From Muribaculaceae bacterium (lineage in GTDB: Bacteria; Bacteroidota; Bacteroidia; Bacteroidales; Muribaculaceae), in assembly GCA_017553785.1 (NCBI GenBank), contig JAFZKD010000099.1, positions 29,473 to 93,472 of the forward strand: a stretch of 64,000 nucleotides of DNA, written 5' to 3'. Positions 1 to 8,179 of the stretch are shown here, one piece after another. Made by a program: the position numbers and the translations under genes. The notes under the pieces are model-generated. The model was not told the origin of the DNA. It was given only the letters and a program-made list of their open reading frames with translations, and did no database searches. The first letter of the stretch is position 1. Every line of letters begins with the position of its first letter.

Positions 1-310
1 GCAACAACGGCGCAAACATGCCTGGACCGATATTGTGGATATGCACCACATCAGGACGATGAAACAGGATGTGCAGCACGCTCAGCAACGTGTGCCACAC
101 CGCCTCAAAGCCCTTGACGCGGGTCGAGGGAAAGTCAACGTACTCGATGTTGGGAAGATTTTGGGAAGACTGTTCTGTGAGATAGGCCTTGCGACGGTAA
201 ACACGCACTAGGACGTCCTGCATGCGGGTATAGATGTGATAGCTATGAGCCTCAACACCGCCCTGGATTCCAGGGAATCCGCGCGTGCCGATTACCGCTA
301 CAGTCTTCAT
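1..310 (-). CDS. glycosyltransferase, N-terminal part (cut by window edge)
   Basis: The first 103 codons of a glycosyltransferase; the rest lies outside the window. The protein opens with MKTVAVIGTRGFPGIQGGVE, the glycine-rich N-terminal nucleotide-sugar-domain signature of GT4-type enzymes with a DUF1972-like N terminus (rhamnosyltransferase-like proteins). A later VHIHNIGPGMFAPLL segment fits the second strand-helix region of a GT-B fold. It probably adds a sugar to a cell-surface polysaccharide in the cytoplasm. Another glycosyltransferase (1511-2722) lies nearby on the same strand, so this looks like the end of a polysaccharide locus. The acceptor and donor sugars cannot be read from the sequence. 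The start is the ATG at 310-308, after an AT-rich repeat spacer. Confidence 0.8.
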   Translation of the reverse strand, partial: MKTVAVIGTRGFPGIQGGVEAHSYHIYTRMQDVLVRVYRRKAYLTEQSSQNLPNIEYVDFPSTRVKGFEAVWHTLLSVLHILFHRPDVVHIHNIGPGMFAPLL

Positions 311-311
311 G

Positions 312-409
312 AGTTAATAGTGATTAGTTAATAGAGAATAGTGAATCATGTAACCCCATCATAAGTATCAGAATTCCAACTATTAACTATTAACTTTTAT
401 CTGTTAACT
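312..409. repeat. AT-rich short-period repeat spacer with inverted repeat
   Basis: The spacer between the first glycosyltransferase and the radical SAM gene consists largely of variants of TTAATAG/TTAGTTAA (312-350) and the opposite-strand form CTATTAAC (379-409). GTTAATAGT at 313-321 pairs perfectly with ACTATTAAC at 379-387. Related degenerate text occurs at 10110-10131. The role is unknown. Confidence 0.5.
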
Positions 410-415
410 GAATCA

Positions 416-1435
416 TCAGTCCCAGCAGAGGTCCTGACCCTTGCGGATACGCCACTTGTTCTTGAGCACCCACATGATAGGCACCCAGGGACGGCGCACC
501 ATGTCGTGACGCTCGGTGACGATAAAGGTGCAGTTGCGCTTGCAGTTGCGCACTTTCTCCATCGCCTCGCGGGCCTTATCGCTATTCATGATGTTCTCAA
601 AGGTGTCTTCCTTGATATTGCCCAACTTCCACTCCTCACAACTGCCGTTACATGGGGTGACATTGCCCCACGGGTCAATGAAGAAGAAGTCGCTTAACGC
701 GCCACAGGGCGGACGGTACTCATCGGTGTCGCCACGCAGGCGGCGGTGGATCGAGCGGTTGAAATAGGCACGGCCATAGTCCTTAAGGCGGTCCTTGAAG
801 CGGCGACGCTTGCTGGTGAGCAACGCCTTGACAAACAACTCGTGCTGGCGCAGGGCCTCCTCGCTCTCGATCTGGTTATCCTCCTTGTGGAAATACCACG
901 AGTTATGAACTGCCGAATTGCCCAATTCAACGTCGAGCGCGACACACAGGTCATAGAGATAAAGAAGATCCTTGTAGTTGTCGGGCGAGATGACCACCGA
1001 GAAGCCGATGTTCTTGCACTTGGTCTTTTTCAGCTCCAGCATCGTGCGCAGGGCATGATCAAAGCCGTCCTTGATGCCGCGTTTGGCATCGTTGATCTTT
1101 GGCAGACCCTCGACACTCACACGAATCAGGATGTTAGGATATTTGTTGGCCAGTTCAACGATTTTTTGGGTATTATAACCATTGGTGCTCAGCTCAAGAA
1201 GTCGTGATTTGGGATAGAGGATTTCAAAAATCTTATCGATGTCAGGACGCAATGTCGGCTCTCCGCCCGTGATGTTGATGCGCAACCCCGCAGGCAGTTT
1301 CTCATAATAAGAGGCGTCAATTTCTTCACTAGGGTTGGTCTGGAACTTCCAAATATTGCACATGTTACACTGCGCATTGCATCTGAAAGTCGTGATCAGA
1401 CTGCCCTGAATCACATTCTTCATTGCTATCGTCAA
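416..1435 (-). CDS. radical SAM/SPASM domain protein
   Basis: A 339-residue radical SAM enzyme. Residues about 19-26 hold the CxxxCxxC cluster motif (CNAQCNMC), followed by the SAM-binding ITGGEPTL segment near residue 55. The C-terminal third has a SPASM-like cysteine set (CGAL, then TPCNGSCEEW, then CKRNC), which would bind one or two auxiliary Fe-S clusters. Such proteins modify peptides, sugars or cofactors; the substrate here is not evident. It lies between two glycosyltransferases on the same strand, so a role in surface polysaccharide or a linked modification is possible but unproven. Its own promoter box lies about 46 nt upstream. The start is the ATG at 1435; an alternative is Met5 (MKNVIQG). 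Confidence 0.8.
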   Translation of the reverse strand: MTIAMKNVIQGSLITTFRCNAQCNMCNIWKFQTNPSEEIDASYYEKLPAGLRINITGGEPTLRPDIDKIFEILYPKSRLLELSTNGYNTQKIVELANKYPNILIRVSVEGLPKINDAKRGIKDGFDHALRTMLELKKTKCKNIGFSVVISPDNYKDLLYLYDLCVALDVELGNSAVHNSWYFHKEDNQIESEEALRQHELFVKALLTSKRRRFKDRLKDYGRAYFNRSIHRRLRGDTDEYRPPCGALSDFFFIDPWGNVTPCNGSCEEWKLGNIKEDTFENIMNSDKAREAMEKVRNCKRNCTFIVTERHDMVRRPWVPIMWVLKNKWRIRKGQDLCWD

Positions 1436-1480
1436 TAAGCTTTTACACTTATTTAACTATTATCGGTTCAAAATATTGTG

Positions 1481-1488
1481 CAAAGATA
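1481..1488 (-). promoter_or_regulatory. -7 box of the radical SAM gene
   Basis: TATCTTTG on the minus strand, matching the Bacteroidales -7 consensus TAnnTTTG, about 46 nt before the ATG. Confidence 0.55.
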
Positions 1489-1510
1489 ATAAAAAAACAC
1501 AAAGGGGGTA

Positions 1511-2722
1511 TCAAAAACAGTAAATATCGTGCTTTAATGACTGCCAATGTGTCTTGGGACTGAACCGCTCAAGTGCCCTGCGGGCAATCTCGCTGTAGTT
1601 CCATTCACGCGCCATCGACATCGTGACGGCTGTTGCCATGGTATCCTTGTCAAAGGGCTGGAACACCACTCCATTCTCACTATCAATAAGTTCGGGTATG
1701 CCACCGATGCTTGACCCTGCGACTGGTGTGCCTGCACACAACGACTCAACGACACTCAACGGGTTGTTCTCATAGCATTGCGAAGGTATCACATTCAATT
1801 TGGCTCCCCTGAGCACATGGACGACGCCCTGGGCGTCGAGCATCCCCAAGAACTCAATATTGCCGCACGAAGCGAATTTGGCACGCAACTCTTTCTCAAG
1901 AGGCCCACCGCCAGCCACCTTGAGGTGGAACGGCAAATGGGCAGCCGTTTCCAACAGGTCGATAATCCCTTTCTCCCTTGAAAGGCGTCCCACATAGCAG
2001 TAGTAGTCTTGACGCGGCGCATTCGGGTCTTGGTCCGAGTACTGATCCAGTTTCACAGGATCGAGGAAATTGTTCAGCACCTTGATTTTATCGGGATCAA
2101 AGCCGCCCGCCTTCATTTTGTCGGCCATGAACTCACTGGGGCACAAGAACACATCAGTGTTGCGTTCCAAGCGACGGCGGTTCCACTTCATCGCCTCAAG
2201 CCATGCCACGCCACTAGCAGGCAGGGAGCCTTTCATGCAGCGGTGGGTGAGCACACCCATTTTGCCACCCTTGTGGCATTGTTCACATGGTTTTCCGTCC
2301 AGCAGACAGTCATAACGCGGGCATAACAACTTATAGTCATGGATGGTCCACACCACACGGATGCCCCGCTTGTGGGCCAGTTCGCCCACCACAGGCGACA
2401 AGTAACTGTGTATGTTGTGCAAATGGACCACCTGAGGCTTGAACTCATCAAGAACTTTGGTGAATTGTCTGCGCACATCACCCCACCCCAACGTGCGTTT
2501 CAGCCCATGCAACAGATTGCCGACGCCACCGCCAAAGTTCACCTCGCTGGCAAACGATGACTGATAGCTGGCCGACAAATTCTGAGGGTACTTCATGGCA
2601 TACACCTCGGCGTCTACCCCGTTCTCACGGAGCAGAGCCTCGGTATTGAGGACAACGACACAGTCGCCTCCTCGGGGATAGTAAAACTTATTGACCAAAA
2701 GTACTCTTTTTGTCATAGGCAA
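1511..2722 (-). CDS. glycosyltransferase family 4
   Basis: A 403-residue GT-B glycosyltransferase. The N-terminal half begins KRVLLVNKFYYPRGGDCVVV, the glycine-rich acceptor-side loop, with VHLHNIHSYLSP near residue 100. The C-terminal half has YVGRLSREKGIIDLL and the E-x7-E donor-binding region (NPLSVVESLCAGTPVAGSSI), typical of retaining GT4 enzymes. A CPRYDC...CEQCHKGG...HRC cysteine/histidine cluster in the middle resembles a Zn-binding insert seen in some bacterial GT4 proteins. It would transfer a sugar from a nucleotide donor during capsule, O-antigen or exopolysaccharide synthesis in the cytoplasm. Donor and acceptor are unknown. The start could be Met1 or Met3 (MTKRVLL). Confidence 0.88.
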   Translation of the reverse strand: MPMTKRVLLVNKFYYPRGGDCVVVLNTEALLRENGVDAEVYAMKYPQNLSASYQSSFASEVNFGGGVGNLLHGLKRTLGWGDVRRQFTKVLDEFKPQVVHLHNIHSYLSPVVGELAHKRGIRVVWTIHDYKLLCPRYDCLLDGKPCEQCHKGGKMGVLTHRCMKGSLPASGVAWLEAMKWNRRRLERNTDVFLCPSEFMADKMKAGGFDPDKIKVLNNFLDPVKLDQYSDQDPNAPRQDYYCYVGRLSREKGIIDLLETAAHLPFHLKVAGGGPLEKELRAKFASCGNIEFLGMLDAQGVVHVLRGAKLNVIPSQCYENNPLSVVESLCAGTPVAGSSIGGIPELIDSENGVVFQPFDKDTMATAVTMSMAREWNYSEIARRALERFSPKTHWQSLKHDIYCF

Positions 2723-2806
2723 TTATCACTCGCTGATTCTACCTATATAACGTAGCAGCAAGCGGATTATTTTAGATAATCAGTAGCAGAAAACCCAAAA
2801 AATGGA

Positions 2807-3910
2807 TCACACGTTGAATCGGAACACGACGATGTCGCCATCCTGCATGACATACTCCTTGCCCTCGATGTGCAGTTTGCCGGCTTCCTTGACGGCAGCC
2901 TCACTGCCATAGTTGATGTAGTCATCATACTTGATGATCTCGGCACGGATGAAACCACGCTCAAAATCGGTGTGGATGACTCCGGCGCACTGCGGTGCCT
3001 TGCTCCCGCGACGGAATGTCCAGGCGCGCACCTCCTTAGGACCTGCGGTAAGGAAGGTCTCAAGGTTCAACAACGCGTAGGCGGACTTGATGATGCGGTT
3101 GACACCGCTCTCTTCCAAACCAATCTCGGCAAGGAACATCTGGCGTTCCTCATAGTCCTCAAGCTCAGCGATTTCGCTCTCGGTCTGGGCGGCAACAACC
3201 AGTATCTGCGCGTCCTCGTCCTTGACAGCCTCACGCACAGCATCAACATAGGCGTTTCCGTTCACCACGCTCTGGTCATCCACATTGCACACATACATCA
3301 CCGGCTTGTTGGTCAGCAGGAACAGTTCATGGGCGATTTTCTCCTCATCCTTGTTGAGAAGCTCAACAGTTCGCGCGTTGCGGCCCTGCTCAAGGGCTTC
3401 CTTGTAACGCTTTAATACCTCATATTGCGCTTTGGCCTCACGGTCGCCACCGGTTTGAGCCTGTTTCTGCACCTTGTTGATGCGGCTCTCGATGGTCTCC
3501 AGATCACGCAGTTGCAACTCCAGGTCGATAACCTCCTTGTCACGCACAGGGTCCACTGTGCCGTCAACATGGGTCACATTATCATCGTCAAAGCAGCGTA
3601 GCACATGGATGATGGCGTCAGTCTCACGGATATTTCCCAAGAACTTGTTGCCCAAGCCCTCGCCGCGGCTTGCGCCCTTCACCAGACCCGCGATATCGAC
3701 AATCTCGACTGTGGTGGGTACGATGCGTGCGGGATTCACCAGCTTGGCAAGCTCATTCAGGCGCTCATCGGGAACGGTGATCACGCCCACATTAGGCTCG
3801 ATGGTGCAGAAAGGGAAATTGGCCGACTGCGCCTTGGCATTCGACAGGCAGTTGAACAGGGTTGATTTTCCCACATTGGGCAACCCCACGATTCCACATT
3901 GTAATGACAT
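2807..3910 (-). CDS. ychF: redox-regulated ribosome-binding ATPase YchF (Obg-like)
   Basis: A 367-residue universally conserved P-loop protein of the Obg/HflX superfamily that prefers ATP and binds ribosomes. The N terminus MSLQCGIVGLPNVGKSTLF holds the Walker A motif (GLPNVGKS), followed by DIAGLVKGASRGEGLG (switch region) and an internal coiled-coil segment around residues 130-200. The C-terminal TGS-like domain ends with HIEGKEYVMQDGDIVVFRFN, the usual terminus of the family. Length and both ends match the full-length protein. It stands alone, with a promoter box 35 nt upstream, and is divergent from the maltodextrin operon. Confidence 0.97.
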   Translation of the reverse strand: MSLQCGIVGLPNVGKSTLFNCLSNAKAQSANFPFCTIEPNVGVITVPDERLNELAKLVNPARIVPTTVEIVDIAGLVKGASRGEGLGNKFLGNIRETDAIIHVLRCFDDDNVTHVDGTVDPVRDKEVIDLELQLRDLETIESRINKVQKQAQTGGDREAKAQYEVLKRYKEALEQGRNARTVELLNKDEEKIAHELFLLTNKPVMYVCNVDDQSVVNGNAYVDAVREAVKDEDAQILVVAAQTESEIAELEDYEERQMFLAEIGLEESGVNRIIKSAYALLNLETFLTAGPKEVRAWTFRRGSKAPQCAGVIHTDFERGFIRAEIIKYDDYINYGSEAAVKEAGKLHIEGKEYVMQDGDIVVFRFNV

Positions 3911-3944
3911 AGCTATATCTTGTTTTAATTTATATTCTAACCTG

Positions 3945-3952
3945 CAAAATTA
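3945..3952 (-). promoter_or_regulatory. -7 box of ychF
   Basis: TAATTTTG on the minus strand, 34 nt before the ychF start. Confidence 0.5.
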
Positions 3953-3987
3953 CACTTTTCTTGCCATACTGCCAAACATCAAGAGCC

Positions 3988-4005
3988 AATGCAATCGGTT
4001 GCATT
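3988..4005. promoter_or_regulatory. LacI-type operator upstream of the MFS-malQ-pulA operon
   Basis: AATGCAATCGGTTGCATT is an 18-bp near-perfect palindrome with a central CG, the form bound by LacI/GalR-family regulators. The core TGCAATCGGTTGCA (3990-4003) recurs as TGCAATCGTTTGCA at 18898-18911 and TGCAATCGTTTGCG at 27811-27824. A gap of 55 nt separates the core from the -7 box of the operon. It is the likely site of the LacI-family protein encoded at 27932-28963. Confidence 0.75.
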
Positions 4006-4058
4006 CTTTTTTTCACGCCAAGACACATTATTTATAAATAAATTGAGGGATTTTATGT

Positions 4059-4066
4059 TATTTTTG
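4059..4066 (+). promoter_or_regulatory. -7 box of the maltodextrin operon
   Basis: TATTTTTG fits TAnnTTTG, 57 nt before the ATG at 4124. No TTTG/TTG element is found about 20 nt upstream, as expected for a promoter that needs an activator. Confidence 0.6.
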
Positions 4067-4123
4067 TAGGTGCTAACCCAATAAAAAATGAAATTATCAC
4101 TTAACACTTAAAAATATATCATT

Positions 4124-5464
4124 ATGAAAACAAAACCGGATTTAAAATTCAACCAACTGTGGAACATCAGCTTTGGTTTCTTTGGAGTGCAAATCGCTTA
4201 TGCGCTGCAGAGTGCGAACATTAGCCGCATCTTTGCGACACTGGGTGCCGACCCCCACAACCTGAGTTACTTTTGGATTCTGCCGCCGCTCATGGGTATG
4301 GTCGTACAACCGCTCGTGGGCTACTTCAGCGACAAGACGTGGCTGGGCCGTTGGGGCCGCCGCATCCCCTACTTGCTGATTGGCGCTCTGGCAGCCGTGA
4401 TTGTGATGTGTCTACTGCCCAACGCGGGCTCTTTTGGACTGACCATCGCAGGCGCGATGATTTTTGGTCTGATTGCCCTCATGTTCCTTGACACGAGCAT
4501 CAATATGGCGATGCAGCCCTTCAAGATGATGGTGGGCGATATGGTCAACGAGAAACAGAAAGCCAAAGCCTACTCCATCCAGAGTTTCCTGTGCAATGCG
4601 GGTTCGCTGGTGGGCTATATCTTCCCGTTCCTGTTCACTGCCATCGGTATCGCCAATGTGGCCCCCGAGGGCGTCGTGCCCGATAGCGTGAAGTGGTCAT
4701 TCTATGTAGGCGCCGCCATCCTTATCCTGTGCGTCATCTACACCATCAGCCATGTGAAGGAATATACTCCTGCCGAAATGGCCGAGTTCAACGCCGCTGC
4801 CAATGCCGAAGGTCAAGGCGAGCAGGCCGGTACCGAGATGAGTCCCGCACAAAAGAAGCATGCTATCCGCGTGTTCTTTGAAGTGGGCTTGGTACAGTTC
4901 TTCTGCTGGGCTGCGTTCATGTATATGTGGACCTACACCAACGGCACCATTGCCGATACCGTTTGGAATACCACCGACGCGGCAAGCGAGGGATATCAGC
5001 AGGCCGGCAACTGGGTCGGTATCCTGTTTGCGGTTCAGGCCATCGGCAGCGTGCTGTGGGCAGTGGTATTGCCCCGTTTCAAGAACATCAAGGTCGCTTA
5101 TGCCTTGAGCCTTGTAATTGGTGGCATCGGCTTTGCCATGGTACCCTTCATCCACAACCAGTACATGCTGTTCGTGCCCTACTTCCTCATCGGCTTCGCA
5201 TGGGCTGCCATGCTCGCCATGCCGTTTACCTTGGTCACTAATGCCTTTGAGGGTAGCAGCCGCATGGGCACCGCCCTTGGCCTGTTCAACTGCACCATCT
5301 GCATCCCGCAGATTGTTGCCGCCGCTTTGGGTGGTGTGCTGCTGGCAAAAGTAATGGGTAGTGTTCAAGGCAACATGCTCCTGCTTGCAGGCATCCTGCT
5401 CGTCGTTGGTGCCGCTTGTGTCTTCATTATCGAAGATAAAAAACACAAAATGATAGAGAAATAA
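4124..5464 (+). CDS. MFS transporter, SLC45-type (maltose/sucrose-like)
   Basis: A 446-residue inner-membrane carrier with about 12 hydrophobic segments. It carries the MFS loop motif GRWGRRIPYLLIGA around residues 76-90 and a second half starting near residue 245. The length and N terminus (LWNISFGFFGVQIAYALQS) match the SLC45/sugar:proton-symporter group that in Bacteroidetes is often adjacent to maltodextrin enzymes. It probably imports maltose or short maltodextrins from periplasm to cytoplasm. It is the first gene of an operon with malQ (30-nt gap) and pulA, behind a LacI-type operator. Substrate assignment rests on family and context. Confidence 0.88.
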   Translation: MKTKPDLKFNQLWNISFGFFGVQIAYALQSANISRIFATLGADPHNLSYFWILPPLMGMVVQPLVGYFSDKTWLGRWGRRIPYLLIGALAAVIVMCLLPNAGSFGLTIAGAMIFGLIALMFLDTSINMAMQPFKMMVGDMVNEKQKAKAYSIQSFLCNAGSLVGYIFPFLFTAIGIANVAPEGVVPDSVKWSFYVGAAILILCVIYTISHVKEYTPAEMAEFNAAANAEGQGEQAGTEMSPAQKKHAIRVFFEVGLVQFFCWAAFMYMWTYTNGTIADTVWNTTDAASEGYQQAGNWVGILFAVQAIGSVLWAVVLPRFKNIKVAYALSLVIGGIGFAMVPFIHNQYMLFVPYFLIGFAWAAMLAMPFTLVTNAFEGSSRMGTALGLFNCTICIPQIVAAALGGVLLAKVMGSVQGNMLLLAGILLVVGAACVFIIEDKKHKMIEK

Positions 5465-5494
5465 ACAACCAAGAACTTAATACCGACAACAAAA

Positions 5495-8179
5495 ATGAAA
5501 GTAAGATTCAATATCGAGTACAGCACCGTATATGGTGATAACCTAGTTCTCAATATACTGGATAGCACCAGTGGCGAAAAAGTGGCAAGCCATGCCATGA
5601 AACCAGCCAATGACAAAGCGTGGAAATGCGATCTGGATATCCCTGCCAAGGCCGGACACATCGACTATTACTACAGTGTGGACCGCGATGGCAAGGAACA
5701 GCGCCACGAGTGGATGGTGGTTCCTCACCGTCTGGACCTGAATGCGTCCAAAGCCAATAAATACGTCGTTTTCGACCACTGGAACGACATGCCTGATGAC
5801 AGTTATCTGTACAGTTCAGCGTTTACCGACTGTGTGGCGCTGCGCAAACATCAGATGCCGCCCAAGTGCAAATATTCTTCCATCATCCAGCTGAAAGTGC
5901 GCGCGCCGCAACTTCGCACAGGAGAAACGCTAGGTATCGTGGGTAACGAGCCCACATTGGGCGATTGGGACGAGAACAAGGCCCTCAAGATGTACGAGCA
6001 CAACCACAATGAGTGGGTGATTGCGGTCGATGGCGTTGCGTTCAAGAAGGCTTTCATTGAGTTCAAGTTCATCATCATGGGCGACAAGGGCAAGAACGCC
6101 ATCTGGGAAACCGGTGACAACCGCACCGTACTGCTGCCCGTCCTCAGAGAGGGCGAACACATCGTGTATGAACTGCAGCAAGCCTATTTCCCGCTCTATC
6201 CCGCCAAGTTGGCAGGCACGGTGGTGCCCATCTTCTCGCTTCGCAGCGAGGGCAGTTTCGGCGTGGGCGACTTCGGTGACCTCAAACTCATGGTGGACTG
6301 GGTGGCCAGCACAGGCCAGCGCGCCCTACAGGTGTTGCCCATCAACGACACCACCATCACCCACACCTGGAGCGACAGCTACCCCTATAACAGTATCAGC
6401 ATCTACGCGTTGCACCCGCAGTACATGGATCTGAGACAACTTCCTAAACTCGCCGACAAGAAACGTGCCGCCGAATTTGAGAAACTGCGCAAGGAGCTGA
6501 ACGCACTGCCCCAAATCGACTATGAGCGCGTGAACAATGCTAAGCGCGAATACATCTCACTGCTCTTTGAGCAGGAGGGTGCTCAGGTGCTCAAGAGCGA
6601 CGAGTTCAAGGCGTTCTTCGCCGCCAATCAGGACTGGCTGGTGCCTTATGCCGCATTCAGTCACTACCGCAATATGTACGGCACGGCATCCTTCTCGAAA
6701 TGGCCCGATCACCACATCTTTACCGACGAGGAGCGCGCCAACATGTCCAATCCCCGAACCAAAGCCTACAAAGAGGTCAGTCTTTGGTACTATGTGCAGT
6801 ATTACCTCGACAAGCAGATGCGTGACGCACACGAATATGCCCAGAACAAGCACGTGATCCTCAAGGGCGACATTCCTATCGGCATCAGCCGCGACAGTGT
6901 TGAGGCATGGGTTGAACCCAAGTATTTCAACCTCAACGGTCAGGCCGGAGCCCCGCCCGACGCATTCTCGACCAACGGACAGAACTGGGGATTCCCGACC
7001 TATAACTGGGACGTGATGCTAGCCGACGGCTGCCAGTGGTGGGTAAAACGCTTCCGCAAGATGGCTCAGTACTTTGACGCCTACCGCATTGACCATGTGC
7101 TGGGATTCTTCCGCATTTGGGAAATTCCCATCAACGCGGTGCATGGCCTCCTCGGCCAGTTCTCACCCTCACTGGGCATGAGCGCACAGGAAATCCGTGG
7201 CTATGGCCTGAATTTCCAAGAGCAACTGATGACCGAACCGTTCATCGCCGACTGGGTTCTGGACCGCATCTTCGGCAAACTCGCCAATACTGTTCGCCAA
7301 AAATACGTGGAACGGGTGCATGACGATATCTACCGCATGAAACCCGAGTATGACACCCAACGCAAGATCGAAGCAGCATTCATGGGTAAGGACAGCGAGG
7401 AGGACATCTGGTTGCGAGATGGTCTGTATGCGCTCATCAGCGACGTGCTGTTTGTGCGTGACCGCAAGAATCCAGCCTTGTTCCACCCGCGCATCTCGGT
7501 ACAGTTTGATTTTGTTTACGAAGCACTCTACGACAACGATAAGGCAGCATTCAACAAACTCTATAACGAGTACTACTACCACCGCAACAACGATTTCTGG
7601 TACCACGAGGCAATGAAGAAACTGCCCATACTGGTGCAGGCCACCCGTATGCTTGTGTGTGCCGAAGATCTGGGCATGGTGCCCGACTGTGTGGCATGGG
7701 TCATGAACGAGTTGCGCATCCTGAGCCTCGAAATCCAGTCGATGCCTAAGGACAACCACATCAAATTCGGCAACCTCAATGCCAATCCCTACCGCAGCGT
7801 CGCCACTATCTCGACCCACGATATGCCCACAATGAGGCAGTGGTGGGAAGAGGACTGGGAACGCACTCAGGAGTTCTACAACTCCGCGCTCTGGCGTAAC
7901 GATGCCGCGCCGCATCCGTTGCCCGGTTGGTTGGCAAACGACATCGTGCGCACCCATCTCAACTGTCCGTCAATGCTGTGCCTTATCTCGTTACAGGATT
8001 GGCTCGCCATTGACGAGAATGTACGCCTGAAAGATGCTGACGCCGAGCGCATCAACATCCCGGCTAATCCACGTCATTATTGGCGCTACCGCATGCACAT
8101 GACCATTGAACAACTGATGAAGACACATGACTTCAACAACCGTGTGAAAGACCTCATCAATCAAAGCGGACGCCAATGA
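5495..8179 (+). CDS. malQ: 4-alpha-glucanotransferase (GH77, with N-terminal starch-binding domains)
   Basis: An 894-residue cytoplasmic amylomaltase/disproportionating enzyme that moves glucan segments between maltodextrins and releases glucose. It has no signal peptide. Residues 1-120 and about 130-240 are two CBM20-like modules (LGIVGNEPTLGDW in the second). The GH77 domain follows, with SYPYNSISIYALHP, the nucleophile region AYRIDHVLGFFR (Asp533), the acid/base region CAEDLG (Glu724) and STHDMPTMRQWW. Two N-terminal CBM20 modules are the usual long form in Bacteroidetes and plants (DPE2-like). Its 3' end overlaps the pullulanase start by 4 nt (ATGA), so the two are translationally coupled. 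Confidence 0.96.
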   Translation: MKVRFNIEYSTVYGDNLVLNILDSTSGEKVASHAMKPANDKAWKCDLDIPAKAGHIDYYYSVDRDGKEQRHEWMVVPHRLDLNASKANKYVVFDHWNDMPDDSYLYSSAFTDCVALRKHQMPPKCKYSSIIQLKVRAPQLRTGETLGIVGNEPTLGDWDENKALKMYEHNHNEWVIAVDGVAFKKAFIEFKFIIMGDKGKNAIWETGDNRTVLLPVLREGEHIVYELQQAYFPLYPAKLAGTVVPIFSLRSEGSFGVGDFGDLKLMVDWVASTGQRALQVLPINDTTITHTWSDSYPYNSISIYALHPQYMDLRQLPKLADKKRAAEFEKLRKELNALPQIDYERVNNAKREYISLLFEQEGAQVLKSDEFKAFFAANQDWLVPYAAFSHYRNMYGTASFSKWPDHHIFTDEERANMSNPRTKAYKEVSLWYYVQYYLDKQMRDAHEYAQNKHVILKGDIPIGISRDSVEAWVEPKYFNLNGQAGAPPDAFSTNGQNWGFPTYNWDVMLADGCQWWVKRFRKMAQYFDAYRIDHVLGFFRIWEIPINAVHGLLGQFSPSLGMSAQEIRGYGLNFQEQLMTEPFIADWVLDRIFGKLANTVRQKYVERVHDDIYRMKPEYDTQRKIEAAFMGKDSEEDIWLRDGLYALISDVLFVRDRKNPALFHPRISVQFDFVYEALYDNDKAAFNKLYNEYYYHRNNDFWYHEAMKKLPILVQATRMLVCAEDLGMVPDCVAWVMNELRILSLEIQSMPKDNHIKFGNLNANPYRSVATISTHDMPTMRQWWEEDWERTQEFYNSALWRNDAAPHPLPGWLANDIVRTHLNCPSMLCLISLQDWLAIDENVRLKDADAERINIPANPRHYWRYRMHMTIEQLMKTHDFNNRVKDLINQSGRQ

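Noticed and set aside
2765-2781. Hairpin GATTAT-TTTAG-ATAATC as a terminator after ychF
   Set aside because: The stem is only 6 AT-rich pairs with no T run.
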